Assembly: GCA_029066845.1 (NCBI GenBank)
Contig: JAIEFR010000015.1
Span: 1-64,000 of the forward strand
Reading direction: 5' to 3'
DNA: 64,000 bases
Source of the DNA: Clostridia bacterium
GTDB lineage: Bacteria > Bacillota > Clostridia > Christensenellales > Borkfalkiaceae
The notes beneath the pieces are model-generated. The model was not told the origin of the DNA. It did no database searches and saw only the letters and a program-made list of their open reading frames with translations. Both the position numbers and the translations under genes were made by a program. Shown here piece by piece: positions 1 to 8,363 of the stretch. Positions within the stretch are counted from its first letter, which is position 1. Each line of letters opens with the position of its first letter.

Positions 1-1
1 G

Positions 2-3000
2 CAAGCACTTTTAAGAAATAAGCAAAGTGCCGTAAAGCGCGCGTTGCTTTATATACTCACGCCCATATTCTGTGTCGCACTATGTGTCGGCGCAGTTTTT
101 TCATTTTTAAAAACCGATAAGATAAGCGCAAATGCGGCGGAAAAGGTCGTCGATGCAAGTTGCGTTTCGTTTACACACGTTGAAAATAAAGTTGCTTATG
201 TGAATAGTATGCCGGACTCAAACTCCGACCCGGCAACGGGAGCAAATTATTGGGGTACTTTATCTGATACTCACGATAAAGTGACTGTGAATTTTGGAGA
301 TAACTTAGGTACAGGTTCAGGTACTTTAACTATGCAAAGTGAAAGAGCAACTTGGACGAAGAGTGGTTTAATGCTCTATTATTCCAGCGTTACAGTGCCC
401 GCGCACACAACGTATGTTGTAAGATATACATACGATTTTACCGGAACTAAAAGTTCATCACTTAGTAGTGATACTACCGGTTGGAGTTCGAGCGTTTTCT
501 GGCTTGGCGATAATTATTCCAAGTTGGAAAGCTGTGCGTTTGATCACCAGTTAAGACCATATATAGATAATGGGGAGTTTGAATACTCCATTGGTTTTGT
601 AGGTCGTGATTACAAAACGGGAACTCGTACTGCAACCGAAAGTATGTGGGATAATGAGGACGGTACGGAGAGCGGTATTTCTTATAAAAATGAAAAAAAT
701 ACTGCACATACTTTTACATCGTACTTTCTTTTTGTTACAGGTATGCGGTCAAACTCTACTTCTGGTGCGAAAAATAATTTTAACTGTACTATAGATATTT
801 CGGTCAAAGTCAAGGAAGAGTGTATGAATACGCCCTCAAATCTTATGGCGACTTATGACGGAAATAACCACTGGCTGGATAACTTTGCCGCTACTGCAGA
901 ATGGATAGAGGAAGATTATCACCTTAACCCCGATTACGTAACGATAAGCTCTATTACTTATAAGGATAATTTAGATAATCCCGTAAGTCAAATTTATGAC
1001 CCCGCAACTTCTGCGACAATTCCAGATATAAAAAATGCGGGCGTGTACACCGTCACAATGAAACTCCCCGACGGTGCGGTAAAGCGTTGGAGCGACGGCT
1101 CGACGGGCGAAAAAACATTCACTATAACCATAAATCAAAAGAAGTCGGTACCCAAACCGAAGGTAGACCCGCCGATAATTACAACGCCTTACGAAAGCGC
1201 GGGCTTGCCCAATCTGATAACGGACGCGGGCGGTACGCCAGGTACATTTGCCTGGAATGACGGTGAAGTGGCAACGGCGGGCACCAAAGAATACGGCTGG
1301 ACTTTTACGCCCACGGACAAAAATAATTTTACCGTTGAAACCGATAAAATGGAGTTGGAGTTTTTAGCACGCGAGTTGAGCAGTATAGCCGTTACGGCGT
1401 ACAACCCTACGGCTACCGTTTACACGGATACTTCGATTGCGACTATTAAGTCTTATCTTACGGTGCAAGCCACTTATACGGATAGCAGCACTGAAACTTT
1501 GACCTCTTATAAGCTGGAAGTTGATTCAACCGACGGCAAGCTTCACGCGGGCAATAATACGCTCGTAATATCTTCAAACGACGATTCGCAGACGATTACT
1601 TACCAGATAACGGGTGTAGTTGCTAAGGCAGTATCCGCCATAAACGTAGTGCAGCTAAGCAACAGTACGTTTAAATACCCCGTTACTGCGGAAGAAATCA
1701 AGGCGGCAATTTCAAGGGTGAATGTTCAGTGGAACACGGGCGCTTCGGGCAATCTGGAAAGTTTTGACGACGTTACGGTAAGCGGCACACTTAACGCGGG
1801 TAACTCGGTCACCGTGACCGTTGGCATAGACGGAACGACGGCAACCAAGAATGTCACGATTAAGATAGATAACGGCGACTTTGACGTTTCGGGCATAACC
1901 TTTTCGGGCGACACGGTAACCTATGACGGCAATAATCACAGCATTGATTACGGCGGCACTTTGCCTGCGGGCGTTAGCGTTGAGTACGAGTATAACGGCA
2001 CCAAGCAGAGTACACCCTGGGAATTTGCGAACGCGGGTACTTACAATATAACTTTATCGTTCACGCACAGTGACGCGAACTATAACGCAATTACCACGAC
2101 TTTGCCCGCAACCTTGCAAATTGACAAGGCAAGCTATACAATGCCTACGGGCTACGATAATAAAAAGCAGGCAACTTACACGGGCTCGGCAATATCTTTG
2201 CCCGCGAACTGGATAGACCCCGATACTTTGCCCAAGGGTGTAACCGTTACTTATTGCGAGGCGGACGGTACGACCCCGTTTGCTGATAAGACGGCTATCG
2301 ACACTTACACGGTAAAGGCGGTGTTCAGCGTTGTAGACCCCGCGAACTACAAAGTGCCCGCCCCCGTGACCTTGACTTTTGAAATTACGGACAAAGAAGT
2401 TTACGACGACAGCGGTCTTTCGTTTACCGTTACGGGCGTAGAGGGCAGCGGCAATTCTTATACCGCAACGTATGACCCCGACAGAGCAATTTCGTTCGTA
2501 CTTGAAGGCAAACTTGTGGATAAAGACGGCACGGAAGTTGCGCCCACGCTTACCTATAAATATGAAAAGAAAGTGGATGACGTTTGGACGGAAGTTGAAG
2601 CGGCTGATTTGAAGGGCGCAGGCGAATACCGAGTTACCGTTTCGGTTGCCACGGGCGACACGACCTATGCTGACATTAACGACAAGGTGATAAATCTCAC
2701 CATAGGCAAGGCGACTGCCGACACTTCGGAAACCAAGCTTACTCCGCCCGCAAGCAGCGGTTTGACGGCGGACGGCAACGGTGGATATAAAGCGACTTAT
2801 AACCCCGAAGGCAACGGCTTTGAGTTCACCGTTGCAGACATCGACTCCGCAAGTATTCCCGCGGGAGCGACCCCTAAAACGCCCGTTTACAAAAAACTTG
2901 TCAATGGCAACTGGGAGACAGTTACCGAAATTAAGGAAGCAGGCGAATACAAGGTTGTGGTTGAATTCGAACCGACCGACACCGACAATTATAACGACGG

Positions 3001-4762
3001 AATTGCACCCGTTGAAATTACTTTGACCATAAGCGATGCGGTTGTCGTTTCCATTTCCGCGGCGTTGGAAGAGGGCGCGGCGTTTACAACGGCAAGCACT
3101 CTGGACGAATTAATAGCCAAGCTTACAGCAACGGCGCACTTTGATAACGGTGCAACGGAAGCAATCGCAATTGAAAATCTTACCGTGGTTTGCAACGGCT
3201 TGCGCGACGGTGGAAAATTGAAGGCTGGTAACCAGTCTGTAACCTTAACCTATAAGGTCGGCGACGACGAATTTAGCGCGGTTGTGAATAATATTTTGGT
3301 CAGCCGTGAAAAGGTTGCTCTGCCTACGTTCAAGGGTGGTCTGAGCTACACGGGCGTTGAGGTAAAACCCAAGGCGGCGGATTTCAACGGCTATGACGAA
3401 ACGCTTATGACCTTCGTCACCGACAAGCTGCAAAGCGGTACGGTTGTCGGCACATATAAGGCGGTGTTCGCTCTGAACGATTATGAAAACTACGAGTGGG
3501 CTACGGCAACTGCAGTGAGCAAAAAAGTGTTTGCTGTGGCAGTATATGACGGCGAAGTAACGCTTTTAGCAAACGAAGCGGCTGTTGACTGGAATATTGC
3601 AAAAGCGGTGCTTACCGCGACCAAGAAGGACGGCGCACTGCCCGTATTCGCAAGCGAGAGCTATATAGGCGCGTTCAGCGACGTAGTAACTTTGAAGTAT
3701 TACAAGGACGAGGCTTGCACCGAAGAGGTAGCGGCGGAAGACCTTGCGCACGAAACGCAGTACTTCGTCAAGGCGGAGCTTCTGGACACGGAGAACTTCG
3801 AGCTTGAAAGCAGTGCGGCGGCGCTTACTGTTAAGCCGTTCACCTATACGACCCCTGCCAAAGAGCTTACGGTTTGGGAAAAAATCGTTAAATTCCTTGT
3901 TACAAACTGGCTGTGGCTCGTAATCGCGGTTGTGGCGTTGATACTTCTCATAACTATAATTGCTTTGGCGGTGCGCGCTTCCAAGAAGAAGCGCGAGCGC
4001 GAAGAACAGCGCAGGCTGGAGGAAAAAGCCGAACGCGAGCGCAAGGAAGAGCGCGACAGAGAGGAACGCCGCCTTGAGCGCGAGGAGCGTATGGCGCGTA
4101 TGAATCAGCAGCAGTCAATGCCTCAGATGATGATGCCGCAAATGATGCCGCAAATGCCTCAGATGCCCCAGGGTCAGCCCCAGTACGCACCTCAGGCGCA
4201 GGCACAGCCTGTAGCGACGGGCGTCGGCGATAGTGCTCAGATGACGAGAATTGAAAACGAGCTTGCGGCTATCCGTGCCGAGCAGAATGCTGCCAAGGAA
4301 ATTGCTTCGATTAAGTCCGACGCGGCGCAGCAGATTTCTGCGGCTAAGCTTGAAGCCGAGATGGCTAAGCTTCGCGCGGAAATGCACGGCGGCGAGCAGG
4401 TCGTTCAGAGTGGTATATCGCTGGATAAGCTGACCGAGCTTATCAGGACGGAAGTCAACACCGCGTTTGAAATCAGGGAAAAGAAGGCTGTGGCACCCAC
4501 CGCACCCGAAGGCAATGCGGCAACGCAGGTACCTCCCGACGCGGTTATGACTACGGTAACAACAACCAAGATAGACACAACGAAGAAGCCAGCGCAGCCT
4601 GCACAGGCAAGCGCACCTGCACCAGCGAGCAGAACTGTTGTGCGTAATTTCGTTGCCCCTATGCCGGTTGATGACGGAAGAGTGTTCGACGTTGGCGGTT
4701 TCTATACTCCCGTAGATTCTGTGGACGACGTTGACAATATGCTAGGCGACGAAAATAAGTAA
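2..4762 (+). CDS. Large Ig-like/MBG-repeat surface protein with C-terminal membrane anchor (5'-partial)
   Basis: The reading frame is open to the window edge, so the true start probably lies upstream; an in-frame TTG at 44 is the first usable codon inside. A hydrophobic signal segment (about residues 1-30 counted from the TTG) is followed by roughly 1,200 extracellular residues built of repeated beta-rich units of 85-110 residues. Several have MBG/bacterial Ig hallmarks (YDGNNH near 633, AGTYNITLSF, AGEYRVTVSV, AGEYKVVVEF). One membrane helix (about 1288-1313) leads to a long cytoplasmic tail: an Arg/Glu-rich stretch, a Met/Pro/Gln-rich stretch with MPQM repeats, an alanine-rich probable coiled coil (about 1395-1450) and an acidic end. 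There is no LPXTG sorting signal. Probable cell-surface or adhesive protein; ligand unknown. It is the only gene of its transcription unit visible here. Confidence 0.8.
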   Translation, partial: QALLRNKQSAVKRALLYILTPIFCVALCVGAVFSFLKTDKISANAAEKVVDASCVSFTHVENKVAYVNSMPDSNSDPATGANYWGTLSDTHDKVTVNFGDNLGTGSGTLTMQSERATWTKSGLMLYYSSVTVPAHTTYVVRYTYDFTGTKSSSLSSDTTGWSSSVFWLGDNYSKLESCAFDHQLRPYIDNGEFEYSIGFVGRDYKTGTRTATESMWDNEDGTESGISYKNEKNTAHTFTSYFLFVTGMRSNSTSGAKNNFNCTIDISVKVKEECMNTPSNLMATYDGNNHWLDNFAATAEWIEEDYHLNPDYVTISSITYKDNLDNPVSQIYDPATSATIPDIKNAGVYTVTMKLPDGAVKRWSDGSTGEKTFTITINQKKSVPKPKVDPPIITTPYESAGLPNLITDAGGTPGTFAWNDGEVATAGTKEYGWTFTPTDKNNFTVETDKMELEFLARELSSIAVTAYNPTATVYTDTSIATIKSYLTVQATYTDSSTETLTSYKLEVDSTDGKLHAGNNTLVISSNDDSQTITYQITGVVAKAVSAINVVQLSNSTFKYPVTAEEIKAAISRVNVQWNTGASGNLESFDDVTVSGTLNAGNSVTVTVGIDGTTATKNVTIKIDNGDFDVSGITFSGDTVTYDGNNHSIDYGGTLPAGVSVEYEYNGTKQSTPWEFANAGTYNITLSFTHSDANYNAITTTLPATLQIDKASYTMPTGYDNKKQATYTGSAISLPANWIDPDTLPKGVTVTYCEADGTTPFADKTAIDTYTVKAVFSVVDPANYKVPAPVTLTFEITDKEVYDDSGLSFTVTGVEGSGNSYTATYDPDRAISFVLEGKLVDKDGTEVAPTLTYKYEKKVDDVWTEVEAADLKGAGEYRVTVSVATGDTTYADINDKVINLTIGKATADTSETKLTPPASSGLTADGNGGYKATYNPEGNGFEFTVADIDSASIPAGATPKTPVYKKLVNGNWETVTEIKEAGEYKVVVEFEPTDTDNYNDGIAPVEITLTISDAVVVSISAALEEGAAFTTASTLDELIAKLTATAHFDNGATEAIAIENLTVVCNGLRDGGKLKAGNQSVTLTYKVGDDEFSAVVNNILVSREKVALPTFKGGLSYTGVEVKPKAADFNGYDETLMTFVTDKLQSGTVVGTYKAVFALNDYENYEWATATAVSKKVFAVAVYDGEVTLLANEAAVDWNIAKAVLTATKKDGALPVFASESYIGAFSDVVTLKYYKDEACTEEVAAEDLAHETQYFVKAELLDTENFELESSAAALTVKPFTYTTPAKELTVWEKIVKFLVTNWLWLVIAVVALILLITIIALAVRASKKKREREEQRRLEEKAERERKEERDREERRLEREERMARMNQQQSMPQMMMPQMMPQMPQMPQGQPQYAPQAQAQPVATGVGDSAQMTRIENELAAIRAEQNAAKEIASIKSDAAQQISAAKLEAEMAKLRAEMHGGEQVVQSGISLDKLTELIRTEVNTAFEIREKKAVAPTAPEGNAATQVPPDAVMTTVTTTKIDTTKKPAQPAQASAPAPASRTVVRNFVAPMPVDDGRVFDVGGFYTPVDSVDDVDNMLGDENK

Positions 4763-4776
4763 TACAAAATGAAATT

Positions 4777-4804
4777 AAAAGTCCCCGATTTTTCGGGGGC
4801 TTTT
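4777..4804 (+). terminator. Intrinsic terminator after the surface-protein gene
   Basis: The inverted repeat AAAAGTCCCCGA / TCGGGGGCTTTT with a short T-rich loop lies 14 nt after the stop codon. The 3' arm ends in the T run. Confidence 0.85.
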
Positions 4805-4875
4805 AAAATTTGAAAAAACTCTTTACTTGTCGGATTTTTGTGGTATAATAAATTTATTACTATTTTTAAGTAAAT

Positions 4876-4904
4876 AAAAACGGCTTATCTATTTGATAAA
4901 CCGT
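4876..4904 (-). terminator. Intrinsic terminator of the tRNA-Thr transcript
   Basis: On the minus strand, 6 nt beyond the tRNA 3' end, CGGTTTATC and GATAAGCCG form a nine-position stem with one mismatch, followed by TTTTTATTTA. Confidence 0.75.
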
Positions 4905-4909
4905 TAAAA

Positions 4910-4985
<76 letters not shown>

Positions 4986-5013
4986 ATTTGCAACAAAAAT
5001 CACTTACTTGAAT

Positions 5014-5042
5014 ATTATATTTTAATTATTGCTTAATGTCAA
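5014..5042 (-). promoter_or_regulatory. Consensus sigma-A promoter for tRNA-Thr
   Basis: On the minus strand a perfect TTGACA (-35), 17-nt spacer and TATAAT (-10) lie 29 nt upstream of the mature tRNA 5' end, giving a short 5' leader for RNase P removal. Confidence 0.9.
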
Positions 5043-5080
5043 TTCATTTTAAAGCATTAAATTAAATTTTAAAGGATAAA

Positions 5081-6040
5081 ATGTACGAAAACAATATAGA
5101 AAAAATAGCGGTGCGGACGGCAGTCGTTACGATAATTTTGAACACGCTTTTGACGGCGTTTAAATTCCTTGCGGGCATTTTGGGCCATTCGCTTGCAATG
5201 ATTTCGGACGCCATTCATTCCGCTTCCGACGTTTTATCGACGGTTATCGTTATTATCGGCATAAAGATTTCCGCAAAGGCGGCGGATAAGGACCACGAAT
5301 TCGGGCACGAAAGGTATGAATGTGTTGCCGCAATTTTGCTTGCCGTGCTTCTGTTTGCTACCGGTGCGGGAATAGGCTATAGCGGCGTTGCCAACATTAT
5401 CGACGGATCCTATAAGACTGCGGAGCTGCCCGATTATCTTGCTATGTCGGCGGCAATCGCTTCAATAGTCATTAAAGAGGCAATGTTCTGGTATACCTGG
5501 GCGGCTGCAAAAAAGACAAATTCGGGGGCATTGAAGGCCGACGCGTGGCATCACCGTTCCGACGCGCTTTCGTCAGTCGGCAGCTTAATCGGTATAGTAG
5601 GCGCAATGTGCGGCGTGCCCGTTCTGGACAGCGTTGCGGCAATTGTTATCTGTCTGCTGATTTTGAAGGCGGCAATTAGCATATTTATTGATGCCATAAA
5701 CAAGATGACGGATAAGGCGTGCGACGCAAATACCGAAGCGGCGATAAGAGATTTTATTGCTTCCTGTGAAGGCGTGAGGAACGTTGACAGTCTTATGACA
5801 CGGCTTTTCGGCAACAGGATATACGTTGTTGCTGAAATTGCTTGTGACGAAAGTTTGCTTTTGCGCGCGGCGCACGATATTGCGGAAGTCGTTCACGACG
5901 GTGTTGAACAAAACTTTCCGCTTGTTAAACACGTTACGGTGCACGTTAATCCATACGTTGAGGTAAGTGAAGACGTAACTGTCGCGGAGCAGGCGGAAGA
6001 GGAGCAGCAAGACAAAGAAACGGATATGAACGAAGTGTAA
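5081..6040 (+). CDS. Cation diffusion facilitator (CDF) family divalent-metal efflux protein
   Basis: This inner-membrane metal/proton antiporter of the CDF family (FieF/YiiP type) exports Zn2+, Fe2+, Mn2+ or similar; the exact metal cannot be read from sequence. It has six predicted membrane helices. The family metal site is visible as DAIHSASD in helix 2 and DAWHHRSDALSS in helix 5, and HEFGHERYE lies in the helix 2-3 region. A C-terminal cytoplasmic dimerisation domain (about 215-300) precedes an acidic tail of about 20 residues. The start is ATG with AAAGGA 5 nt upstream. The gene stands alone between the tRNA and a bidirectional terminator, and no metalloregulator is adjacent. The length of 319 aa is usual for the family. 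Confidence 0.92.
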   Translation: MYENNIEKIAVRTAVVTIILNTLLTAFKFLAGILGHSLAMISDAIHSASDVLSTVIVIIGIKISAKAADKDHEFGHERYECVAAILLAVLLFATGAGIGYSGVANIIDGSYKTAELPDYLAMSAAIASIVIKEAMFWYTWAAAKKTNSGALKADAWHHRSDALSSVGSLIGIVGAMCGVPVLDSVAAIVICLLILKAAISIFIDAINKMTDKACDANTEAAIRDFIASCEGVRNVDSLMTRLFGNRIYVVAEIACDESLLLRAAHDIAEVVHDGVEQNFPLVKHVTVHVNPYVEVSEDVTVAEQAEEEQQDKETDMNEV

Positions 6041-6041
6041 T

Positions 6042-6073
6042 AAAAAGGCGGACTTTTCGGGTCCGCCTTTTAT
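6042..6073. terminator. Bidirectional intrinsic terminator between convergent genes
   Basis: AAAAAGGCGGAC and GTCCGCCTTTT form a strong stem with T runs in both directions. It separates the CDF gene (plus) from the G39P-like gene (minus). Confidence 0.9.
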
Positions 6074-6087
6074 ACTTTTATAGTATA

Positions 6088-6687
6088 TTATTTTTTATCT
6101 TTGTTTTGCAGCAAGGCTTGCGCTCCGTTTATTTGTGCAACAAACTTTTGCGCCGCGTCCTTATCGATTTTGTGTTTCTTTAATACGGGCATCTGCTTGA
6201 AAAATCTCGTTCGTTCGAATTGCAGCGATTCGGGAGACATTTCGGCAATATCGACGAGGGTGGAGCGGTTTACTACAAACAGTTTAAGTTCCTCGCTTAG
6301 TCCCGCATAGACAGCTTCAAGCTTTTCGTTCGCCCACTTAACGTATTGAGGATATGCTAGGTAGCGTGATAAGTCGTAAACGCGCGGAAGCACGGAGTTT
6401 AATTCCGCCCAAAGCTCATCGTCAGAAGGCATCTTTGCATTTAAGATATTTTCAATTTCTGCAAGTATTGTTGAAAGCTTTGGAATAAATTCTGATTTTT
6501 CAATTGATTTTCTGACAGCGTTAAAGATAATATCTCTAGGATAAGTTTTCAAGCTTTCAAACCAATAATCTCTTAGCTGCTTAGTTTCTTCTTCACCGTA
6601 ATTACCATAATTTTCAGTGTAATTAAGATTCAATATTGTTATGATTCTTACTATATCTTTTTGTGTTAGTTCATTATTATTTTCCAT
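6088..6687 (-). CDS. G39P-like replicative helicase loader/inhibitor homologue
   Basis: A 199-aa helical protein. Residues about 8-85 follow the pattern of the N-terminal domain of phage SPP1 G39P (helicase loader/inhibitor): a helix beginning LTQKDIVRII, a Tyr-rich turn, then YWFESLKTYPRDIIFNAVRK and a helix ending in ILAEIENIL. The rest is unassigned, and the C-terminal 20 residues are polar, as expected of a helicase-binding tail. Its ATG starts 2 nt after the stop of the upstream DnaD-like gene, so the two are co-transcribed and probably work together. No ATPase motif is present, so it is not a DnaI/DnaC-type loader. By family and context it would deliver or hold back the DnaB hexamer; this is inference from weak similarity. 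Confidence 0.55.
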   Translation of the reverse strand: MENNNELTQKDIVRIITILNLNYTENYGNYGEEETKQLRDYWFESLKTYPRDIIFNAVRKSIEKSEFIPKLSTILAEIENILNAKMPSDDELWAELNSVLPRVYDLSRYLAYPQYVKWANEKLEAVYAGLSEELKLFVVNRSTLVDIAEMSPESLQFERTRFFKQMPVLKKHKIDKDAAQKFVAQINGAQALLQNKDKK

Positions 6688-6689
6688 TT

Positions 6690-8108
6690 TTAATCACCAT
6701 CAGATTCATCATATAACTTTTTAAGTATTTCAAGACTTCTTTCTCTTTGAATTGCTTTAATAGTCTTTTTAGGACTATCAGATTTGAAACTGTTAATAGG
6801 AATATTTTCCACTGTATAAATTCCGCCGTTTTTCCAGGTGGAGAGCAGGTAGTTCATTGCCGCAACAGGATTGTTTTTACCTGCGGAAAGCTCCGCAGCT
6901 TTTATAATCATTGCCTCGTTAAAGCCCCAGTCACGCCAACGGCTCAGCGCCTGTCTGTCGTAGGGAATAATCTTCCTAGTAAGTCCGCAGGCGTTAAGAA
7001 TCGATTTAATAAATTTGTCGTCTTCAGCAAGCTGTTCCAACAGGTGGTTAATGCTGTCGTCATCGACGAAAGCATCGCGGTATAGATTTACGGTGAAATC
7101 ATTCATTGCGTCAAAAGAATTTCTGCCGCTCAGAAAGCAGTAGTTTGCAATCTTTTTCAACGCTTCGCCGCTGAATCCGTAGCCGCTCCAAACATTGACG
7201 TAATTTTCTACGTAAGGGGTGGGGTCGGGCATATACACGCTCAGCGACTTTGCAACCGCAAAAGCCGTATCGTAAAGTGAATTTTTCATTTTACGGTAAT
7301 CGTCTATTTCTTTTGCGTCGAACTTGTTGTTCTTGTAAAGCTCGCTAATCGCTTCGTCCAGTTTTTCAAACGATTTTGTTTTGAAGCTCTTTGCCGCACA
7401 AATAATGGCGTCTTCCGAATAACCGAGGGTAAGCCACTTGTTAAGCAGCTCGCCGTCCTCAACCTCGGGTTGTCTCTTTATAGAGCACGCAGCAAATATT
7501 TTGAGCAGTGATGCCGAAGAAGCGGTGTAGGAAGCAAGCTTTTCGTCAATCTGAGCTTCCGTTGTAACGCCGGATTCGCAGAAGTTTTTAATAACCTTTT
7601 TTATATATGCCGCACCAATCGTATCGCCTTTCAGATTTACGCAGTAGTTGACTATCTTTATGATTGCGTGCCGTTCGAGGTCGTATTCTTCAAGCAGGTA
7701 CAGATACTCCCTGAATTCGTTCTGTGAAATCATTCTGCCGTTGACGGCGGACTGTATTTCTTCGTAAAGACCTTCATATTTTTCGGGGTGTAGCTTTTTG
7801 GGCTTTCCGGAATAATTGTCGCAGTCGAGGATTTTTACTTCGAAAGGCGAACGGGATATTACCGAAACCAGCTCGAATTCATCAAGGTATTCGAAATAGT
7901 CTTTAACCGCATCCTCGGTAAGGTGTAGCTTTGTCGCAAAATCCGCAATCGTATATTCGCTTTGCCCGTTCTGATAGAGGTAAAGCGCAAAAAGGTAAAC
8001 CTTAACCGCAACGGGCTCCAATTCGGTAAGGTATTTGGTTATAAATTTGTTTTCGACGCTTGTAACCGATTTTTTGGTCAGTTCTTCCGCCACCGAAATA
8101 AAAGCCAT
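6690..8108 (-). CDS. DnaD-like replication initiation protein with repeated DDBH2 modules
   Basis: A 472-aa protein. An N-terminal winged-helix domain (about 20-95, ITKYLTELEPVAVKVYLFALYLYQ onward) is typical of DnaD/DnaB proteins. It is followed by about four helical DDBH2-type modules (roughly 130-195, 205-265, 285-350 and 365-435). Three contain a W-x3-G-[YF]-[SN]-x-[ED]-A signature: KWLTLGYSEDAI, VWSGYGFSGEAL and RWRDWGFNEAMI. Bacillus DnaD has one such module and DnaB two, so this array is longer than usual. The probable role is DNA-bound remodelling and helicase recruitment at oriC or during restart. The ATG has GGGAGT 7 nt upstream and a good promoter about 100 nt further up. It is translated just ahead of the G39P-like gene. 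Confidence 0.8.
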   Translation of the reverse strand: MAFISVAEELTKKSVTSVENKFITKYLTELEPVAVKVYLFALYLYQNGQSEYTIADFATKLHLTEDAVKDYFEYLDEFELVSVISRSPFEVKILDCDNYSGKPKKLHPEKYEGLYEEIQSAVNGRMISQNEFREYLYLLEEYDLERHAIIKIVNYCVNLKGDTIGAAYIKKVIKNFCESGVTTEAQIDEKLASYTASSASLLKIFAACSIKRQPEVEDGELLNKWLTLGYSEDAIICAAKSFKTKSFEKLDEAISELYKNNKFDAKEIDDYRKMKNSLYDTAFAVAKSLSVYMPDPTPYVENYVNVWSGYGFSGEALKKIANYCFLSGRNSFDAMNDFTVNLYRDAFVDDDSINHLLEQLAEDDKFIKSILNACGLTRKIIPYDRQALSRWRDWGFNEAMIIKAAELSAGKNNPVAAMNYLLSTWKNGGIYTVENIPINSFKSDSPKKTIKAIQRERSLEILKKLYDESDGD

Positions 8109-8206
8109 ATTTAAAACTCCCGTTTAACGCTTGATTTATCTGACAAAAAGGAATATAATGTTATTTAAGATGAAAAAATATCGCCTTTTGAAGAGATGTG
8201 TCTAAT

Positions 8207-8235
8207 ATTATACCCGACGGTGATAAAAAATGCAA
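8207..8235 (-). promoter_or_regulatory. Sigma-A-type promoter for the DnaD-like/G39P-like operon
   Basis: On the minus strand TTGCAT, a 17-nt spacer and TATAAT are followed by a leader of about 95 nt. It lies in the 255-nt divergent intergenic region; no equally good plus-strand promoter was seen there. Confidence 0.7.
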
Positions 8236-8363
8236 TTCTTTTCAATAACTTATATGGCAGGTAATTTTTTGCGTACGGTAAGCAAATTGCGCTGATTATT
8301 CATATTATGATTTTGTATCCGCAAACGCACCGTTGATAATTCGTTCTGGCTGAGGTGACGCAG

